Shown: in pieces, positions 59,929 to 64,000 of the stretch
Layout of the letters: each line of letters starts with the position of its first letter
Position numbering within the stretch: position 1 is the first letter of the stretch
DNA from: Pirellulaceae bacterium
GTDB taxonomy: Bacteria > Planctomycetota > Planctomycetia > Pirellulales > Pirellulaceae
Reading direction: 5' to 3'
DNA: 64,000 bases
Assembly (NCBI GenBank): GCA_023382975.1
Contig: JAHDXO010000055.1
Span: forward strand, 1-64,000
Notes under the pieces: model-generated
What the model was told of the DNA's origin: nothing
The model's database searches: none
The model's input: the letters and a program-made list of their open reading frames with translations, nothing else
Translations under genes and position numbers: made by a program

Positions 59929-59981
59929 GAATTCGTGAGAAATCGGACTTTTCCCAGTTCGTCGAATTCGCGAGAATTCGG
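59929..59981. repeat. Family 2 palindromic repeats, tandem pair
   Basis: GAATTCGTGAGAAATCGG (59929-59946) and CGAATTCGCGAGAATTCGG (59963-59981) are two direct copies of the family 2 repeat, each forming or nearly forming a GAATTC-based hairpin. They lie just past the helicase stop codon at 59874-59876 and may end its transcript. Confidence 0.7.
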
Positions 59982-60030
59982 CTTTCTGCGCCAATTCCAT
60001 TCCTACCTGCCAAGCAACCCCTGAGCCAAG

Positions 60031-60240
60031 ATGTCCAGTTCCATTCGCGATCCGAAAAAGTTACTCCCCGGTCTTGTTCGCGGCCTAGTGCTCCAAGGCG
60101 AACGCATTGTCGGAGGGGTCGATCTGCCCGCCGATCTGCGGACTTTCGTCGACGATTTCAATCGTGAATACGCCGCCGTGGGACTTCGGGTCGTTCCCGC
60201 GAGCCATCCGGCCGCGATGGCGGCCAGTGGTGGGAACTGA
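60031..60240 (+). CDS. Small hypothetical protein, uncertain
   Basis: A 69-residue frame beginning SSSIRDPKKLLPGLVRGLVLQGERIVGGVDLPADLRTFVDDFN shows a plausible amphipathic helix pattern, codon use like its neighbours and a weak GAGCCAAG site upstream. I do not recognise a family. Its position between the helicase and the peptidase is compatible with a real gene, but it could also be chance coding in a GC-rich region. Confidence 0.4.
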   Translation: MSSSIRDPKKLLPGLVRGLVLQGERIVGGVDLPADLRTFVDDFNREYAAVGLRVVPASHPAAMAASGGN

Positions 60241-60368
60241 GCGGAAACCCAATCGCGGCTCTCCGACCCTCGCATTCTCGCAAGTCCCTACAATCGGACC
60301 ATTTCGCGCGGGGTCGATTGAACTCGCCTGGACGACTTTGCCAATTCCGTAGTCCGGGTAACTTAGGG

Positions 60369-60374
60369 TATACT
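60369..60374 (+). promoter_or_regulatory. Candidate -10 element for the S8 peptidase gene
   Basis: TATACT lies 85 bp before the peptidase start codon in a locally AT-richer stretch. No convincing -35 box is found at usual spacing, so this is a weak call. Confidence 0.35.
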
Positions 60375-60458
60375 GGCGCGGTTTCCAGATCGCCCGCTCG
60401 ATCCTGAACCCTCCGCGACCTTTTTCCGCACAATCGACCTGCTTCCAGGGTAACCACG

Positions 60459-63400
60459 ATGACCAGATTTTCGTTCCGAATGCTCGCTTCCCCGCTGCTG
60501 CTCCTCGTGCTCGTCAGCGCCGCCAGCGGACAAACACCCGCGTCGTTTGATGGCAAGGAACTGTTGGCCGGCTACCCCGAGCAGACGTTGTTGATCGAAG
60601 TGAAAGACGCGCGGAAAGCGGCTGATCTGGTCAGGAAGGCGGGCGGCGAAGTAGTCTACGACCCGAATCTGGGCATCGGGCATGACATCCCGTTCCTGGT
60701 GGTCAATCTGCCGGGCGAGAAGATCGTCGACCGGAAGTTCATCGAGTCCCTGGAACTCAAGTCGGGCGTGTCTTCGTATCCCGACGATTGCGGCTGCGGG
60801 CAACCCGAATTGCCCGAAGAAGGCGAATTGAATTTCGATTCGCTGTTCGTGCCGATCGAGGACATCAAGCTGCCCGAACTGCGCCAGCGGGCGCGCGGCG
60901 GTGCGTTGGGCAAGGGCACCTTGGTTGCCGTGATCGACACGGGCGTCGACGCCAGCCATCCCGTCTTCCAGAAGCGGGTCGTCTACTGGTCGGACGCGAC
61001 GCGCGAGGGCCGCATCGCGCTGGAGAAGGTTCGGGTGATCGAGGGCAAGATCCGCTACCAGGACAAGGATCTCGCGGTTCCGAAACGCATCGCCGAGAAC
61101 AAAGACATCTTCGTCGGCGTCTTCGACGAGACCGCGATGGGCGTGCAGTTCCGCGACTCGGTGAAGACTGCCGGAAACGAGGGACTCGATTTCAACCGCA
61201 ACGGTTCCGTCAAGGACCGGTTCTTGGTAATGATCGGTGTCGAGACGCAGACGTCAGCCGCCGAGGCGAAGGCTCAAGCCCCCGCCCCAGTCGCTGAAAA
61301 GAAGGAGGAAGAGAAGAAAGAAGAAGCCGAGCCCCAGACGCCGCCCGCAGACGGTGCTGAAAACAGCGAAGAGCCGCAAGCGGCGCCGCCGGCCAAGGCG
61401 CCGGCCGAGGGAGCCGAGGGGGACGAGAAGAAGGAGGAAGCCGAAGCGTCGAAAAAGCAGGACGCGGAGCCGAGCGAAGAGGCAAAGAAACAGCCGACTG
61501 AACCCAAACCCACCACTGAACCGAAGCCCACGCCGCGTTGGATCGCCTTTTTCGACACGGACGGCGACGGTCAGATCAAGGACAAGGAAGCGGAACAAGC
61601 GATCTGGGATTTCAACGCAGCTCGCAAGACGCAGCGCGAGGGTCAGGACATACCCGACGCCGACATGGTGGTCTTCCCGTCCCGAACCCGTACGATCGCT
61701 TACCCATTGCTCTTCGAAGCCGACAGCAAGGGCGAGGTGAAGCACGCGACGCTGGGCGTCGATTTCCGGTCGCACGGAACCCACGTGGCGGGCATCATCG
61801 CCGGCAACGGCGACGAGATCCGCGGCGCCGCGCCCGAAGCGGAGATCATGGCAATCAAGACGTGCAGCGGCATCACGTGTACCAACGCGGCCATCCTGCG
61901 CGGGTTGCTCGACGCCTTCTTCAATCCGCAGGGCTACGTCCCCGACGTCGTGAACATTTCGCTGGGCAGTCCGGAAGGCTACGAGAAGACGGGCATCAAC
62001 CTGCTGATCCAGGACTTGAGCGCCAAGTTCGGCACGGTGTTCTGCATCTCGGCCAGCAACGGCGGAACGGGCTACCGCACGATCAACCATCTCGGCTCGC
62101 TCAGCCCAGCCATTCTGGTCGGCGCTCACGTATCCAAGCAGACGCTGACTCGACATTACCGCCTGCAGGAAGGTGTCGAAGTCCCCGAGCACGGCTTGCT
62201 GCATTTCACGTCGGTCGGTCCTTCGTACACGGGCCAGTTGCGGCCCAACCTCGTGGCGCCCGGATCGGCGCTGTCGTCGACGCCGCTGATCGACGAGGGG
62301 TCGGCCATGTTGAACGGCACGAGCATGTCGGCGCCGATCACCGCCGGCGCGGTGGCTTCGCTGCTGTCGTTCGTGCGGTTGGACAACGAATACGCGGCAT
62401 TGGAGACGTGGCGCAAGGAAAAGATCCAGTCGGTGCGGGAGAAGACTGCCTCAGCGAATTGTTCGCTGACGTCGTTGCCCCTGGCCGTGCGCACGGCGCT
62501 GGAGGAATCGGCCGAACCGCTGCCCCAGTTCACCATCGCTCAACAAGGGCACGGACTGCTGAATGTCGACGCCGCCCAGCAACGGTTGCTGGCTCTGGCG
62601 GCTCGAATCAACAAAGAACGGCTGCGGTTCGCCGAGTTCAAGATCAACGGCAACTCGCAGGCCGGGCGGCTGTACGACCGTTCGAACAACATTCCGCCGG
62701 TGAAGCAGGTCGCCTTGACGCTGGACGAGGACGGCGAGTTGACCGAGTCCACGCGATTGCGGCTGCGCAACGCGGCGACACTGGTGCGGCTGGAACGCGT
62801 GCAGATTCAGAGCATCGACGGAACGGTTGAGGAACTGGCCGGCGACCAAGCCGACCTGCCGTTCTCGATCGGCGTGCCGGGCAAGGAAGGGGAACAAGGC
62901 CGCAGTCTGGTTCTGGTGCTCTCCAATCCGGCCAACCGGGGCTCGTTCCTCAGCGTGCGACGACTGGAACAGATGGTGGCCGGCAAGACGTACATCGCCC
63001 AATACAACGTGTACCAGAACGAACAGCGGCTGCTCACCCTGCTGGACGTGGTCCACAAGCCGATTGAACTCTCCGATCTGGAAACCGAAGTCAATCTGCC
63101 GGGGATCGAAGTGAACCTCTCGCGGCGCGTCGCGAGTTACACGAACCGCGACCAAGCCGTGGCGGCGAGGTCGTTCCATCGCTATCCCGTCGCCGTCACT
63201 CAGCGCGATTCGATGTTGAGCGTCGAACTGGGCTTCGGGCGCGAATCCACCGGGATGCTCATGATGCAGATCTACGATCCGGATGGCTATTTGGCCGGCA
63301 TGGCGACCATCCGCAAGTCGCCCCAGTTGACCAGCGAACAACGCACGGCGCGGGCCGCGGTGCCGACGCGGGACAAAGAAGGGATCTGGGAGGTCACCAT

Positions 63401-64000
63401 CAGTTCGTACTCGGGCAGTTGGGTCGGCGCGTCGGGCTACGATCTGCTGATCGAGGCGTATCGTTTCGTGCCGTCCGTCGAGCGACTCAGCCTGGGCACG
63501 AAACAGGTGGGCAGCGGCGGGGGGCCGAACGAGAGAATCGTCTCGCTGATGAACTCGTCGCGGCAAGTCAAATCGGTCACCTTGAACTGGGGCAAGACCG
63601 AGCGGATCGCGCCGCTCAAACCGTTCGGCATCATCCCCAACCATCGCACCTACAAGCGGGTGCCGCTGCCCGAGTGGGACGAAAAACAGGGTGGATCGAA
63701 AACGACCACGGTCGTGCTGGAACTGGATCGGGCGAACCGCATCAACGAAGCCGTCCAAGGCCGGATCGACCATCGCTTGTACCGCCGCACGTCGGACGGC
63801 AAGTACGAGGTGGCTCACACGGCGGAAAAAGCCGGCGGCGGCAGCGACCGCAAGACATTCCGGGACATCCCGCGCCCAGAGTCCGGCCGCAGCAGCGAAC
63901 CGCTGTACGCGGCGATGGAAGTGTTTGGCGTCGAGTCCAAGGGTCCGGAACTCAGCCAGTTCGTCGACCGCGTGGACATGCTGGTCGTCTACCCCGATCT
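60459..64000 (+). CDS. Secreted subtilisin-family peptidase, tripeptidyl-peptidase II-like (3' end outside window)
   Basis: The frame stays open to the window edge (1180 residues seen). It has a signal peptide (MLASPLLLLVLVSAASGQ), catalytic Asp160 in VAVIDTGVDASHP, His439 in FRSHGTHVAGIIAG and Ser622 in LNGTSMSAPITAGAVASLL. The long Asp-to-His spacing and the His-to-Ser spacing of 183 residues match tripeptidyl-peptidase II rather than classic subtilisins. Between Asp and His lie an Ala/Glu/Lys/Pro-rich stretch (about 266-352) and a perfect EF-hand loop (DTDGDGQIKDKE, 366-377). The remaining C-terminal part contains beta-rich TPPII-like domains. An N-terminal AAGG-like site precedes ATG 60459. 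It probably degrades peptides or proteins outside the cytoplasm. Confidence 0.92.
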   Translation, partial: MTRFSFRMLASPLLLLVLVSAASGQTPASFDGKELLAGYPEQTLLIEVKDARKAADLVRKAGGEVVYDPNLGIGHDIPFLVVNLPGEKIVDRKFIESLELKSGVSSYPDDCGCGQPELPEEGELNFDSLFVPIEDIKLPELRQRARGGALGKGTLVAVIDTGVDASHPVFQKRVVYWSDATREGRIALEKVRVIEGKIRYQDKDLAVPKRIAENKDIFVGVFDETAMGVQFRDSVKTAGNEGLDFNRNGSVKDRFLVMIGVETQTSAAEAKAQAPAPVAEKKEEEKKEEAEPQTPPADGAENSEEPQAAPPAKAPAEGAEGDEKKEEAEASKKQDAEPSEEAKKQPTEPKPTTEPKPTPRWIAFFDTDGDGQIKDKEAEQAIWDFNAARKTQREGQDIPDADMVVFPSRTRTIAYPLLFEADSKGEVKHATLGVDFRSHGTHVAGIIAGNGDEIRGAAPEAEIMAIKTCSGITCTNAAILRGLLDAFFNPQGYVPDVVNISLGSPEGYEKTGINLLIQDLSAKFGTVFCISASNGGTGYRTINHLGSLSPAILVGAHVSKQTLTRHYRLQEGVEVPEHGLLHFTSVGPSYTGQLRPNLVAPGSALSSTPLIDEGSAMLNGTSMSAPITAGAVASLLSFVRLDNEYAALETWRKEKIQSVREKTASANCSLTSLPLAVRTALEESAEPLPQFTIAQQGHGLLNVDAAQQRLLALAARINKERLRFAEFKINGNSQAGRLYDRSNNIPPVKQVALTLDEDGELTESTRLRLRNAATLVRLERVQIQSIDGTVEELAGDQADLPFSIGVPGKEGEQGRSLVLVLSNPANRGSFLSVRRLEQMVAGKTYIAQYNVYQNEQRLLTLLDVVHKPIELSDLETEVNLPGIEVNLSRRVASYTNRDQAVAARSFHRYPVAVTQRDSMLSVELGFGRESTGMLMMQIYDPDGYLAGMATIRKSPQLTSEQRTARAAVPTRDKEGIWEVTISSYSGSWVGASGYDLLIEAYRFVPSVERLSLGTKQVGSGGGPNERIVSLMNSSRQVKSVTLNWGKTERIAPLKPFGIIPNHRTYKRVPLPEWDEKQGGSKTTTVVLELDRANRINEAVQGRIDHRLYRRTSDGKYEVAHTAEKAGGGSDRKTFRDIPRPESGRSSEPLYAAMEVFGVESKGPELSQFVDRVDMLVVYPD

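Noticed and set aside
1..64000. CRISPR arrays, tRNA and rRNA genes, transposases
   Set aside because: I looked for regular spaced repeats, T-loop patterns such as GTTCGAATCC in a cloverleaf context and transposase motifs and found nothing convincing; repeated motifs here are palindromic and scattered, not an array.

Overview
The window looks like a chromosomal segment of a high-GC planctomycete, most likely of the Pirellulales type. Pointers are a DUF1559 pseudopilin paired with a carboxypeptidase-regulatory-like lipoprotein, a DUF1573 protein, an NPCBM-domain protein, a sulfatase-fold lipoprotein, a Tat-exported Gfo/Idh/MocA oxidoreductase, SMP-30 and NHL propeller proteins, a MoxR/DUF58 pair, and the loosely packed gene layout. 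Coding density is high. I found no rRNA, no tRNA, no CRISPR array and no transposase. The last gene runs off the right edge.

Layout: 0.4-8.5 kb holds housekeeping genes (gyrA, selB, priA, nadD) followed by a small conserved-looking protein and an amidohydrolase translationally coupled to nadD. 10-14.6 kb holds an FMN oxidoreductase, a Mg-chelatase-like AAA+ ATPase and a His-rich ZIP transporter. 14.7-19.2 kb is a leftward group: split transhydrogenase (pntAA-pntAB-pntB) and then xseA. 19.6-22.8 kb is a rightward run: HU/IHF protein, small lipoprotein, pyrD, trpS, acpS. A possible GxxExxY cassette (22.9-23.7 kb) follows, then MoxR+DUF58, a convergent MFS exporter, and an AMP-ligase/class-V aminotransferase/SMP-30 run. 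31.9-37 kb is secretory or envelope material: efflux adaptor, degenerate sulfatase lipoprotein, NPCBM protein. 37.1-44.9 kb holds dus, sixA, hom, a DUF1573-ABC transporter operon and hisD. 45-50.4 kb holds a two-domain alpha/beta hydrolase, the pseudopilin/lipoprotein pair and an NHL protein. 50.6-55.6 kb is a leftward glycosyltransferase-radical SAM-methyltransferase operon, divergent from an LpxH-like phosphoesterase, then a YbjN-like protein. 55.9-64 kb holds a Gfo/Idh oxidoreductase, a glycine-zipper protein, an XPB-type helicase and a truncated tripeptidyl-peptidase-II-like protease.

The most noteworthy observations are these. (1) Two families of short palindromic intergenic repeats occur at gene 3' ends, and several copies themselves supply the stop codon of the adjacent gene. 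(2) A 39-bp hyphenated palindrome sits exactly over a consensus-like promoter of the NPCBM gene. (3) An intact lipoprotein has a sulfatase fold whose catalytic CxPSR motif and active-site lysine are gone. (4) A secreted TPPII-like protease has a long Glu/Lys/Ala/Pro-rich stretch plus an EF-hand loop between its catalytic Asp and His. (5) A plus-strand chain of hairpins ending in a T-tract, with no gene of its own, is a candidate non-coding RNA. (6) The glycosyltransferase/radical SAM/methyltransferase/phosphoesterase neighbourhood is a candidate uncharacterised envelope-glycan tailoring system. All functions are inferred from sequence reading alone; no database search was run.
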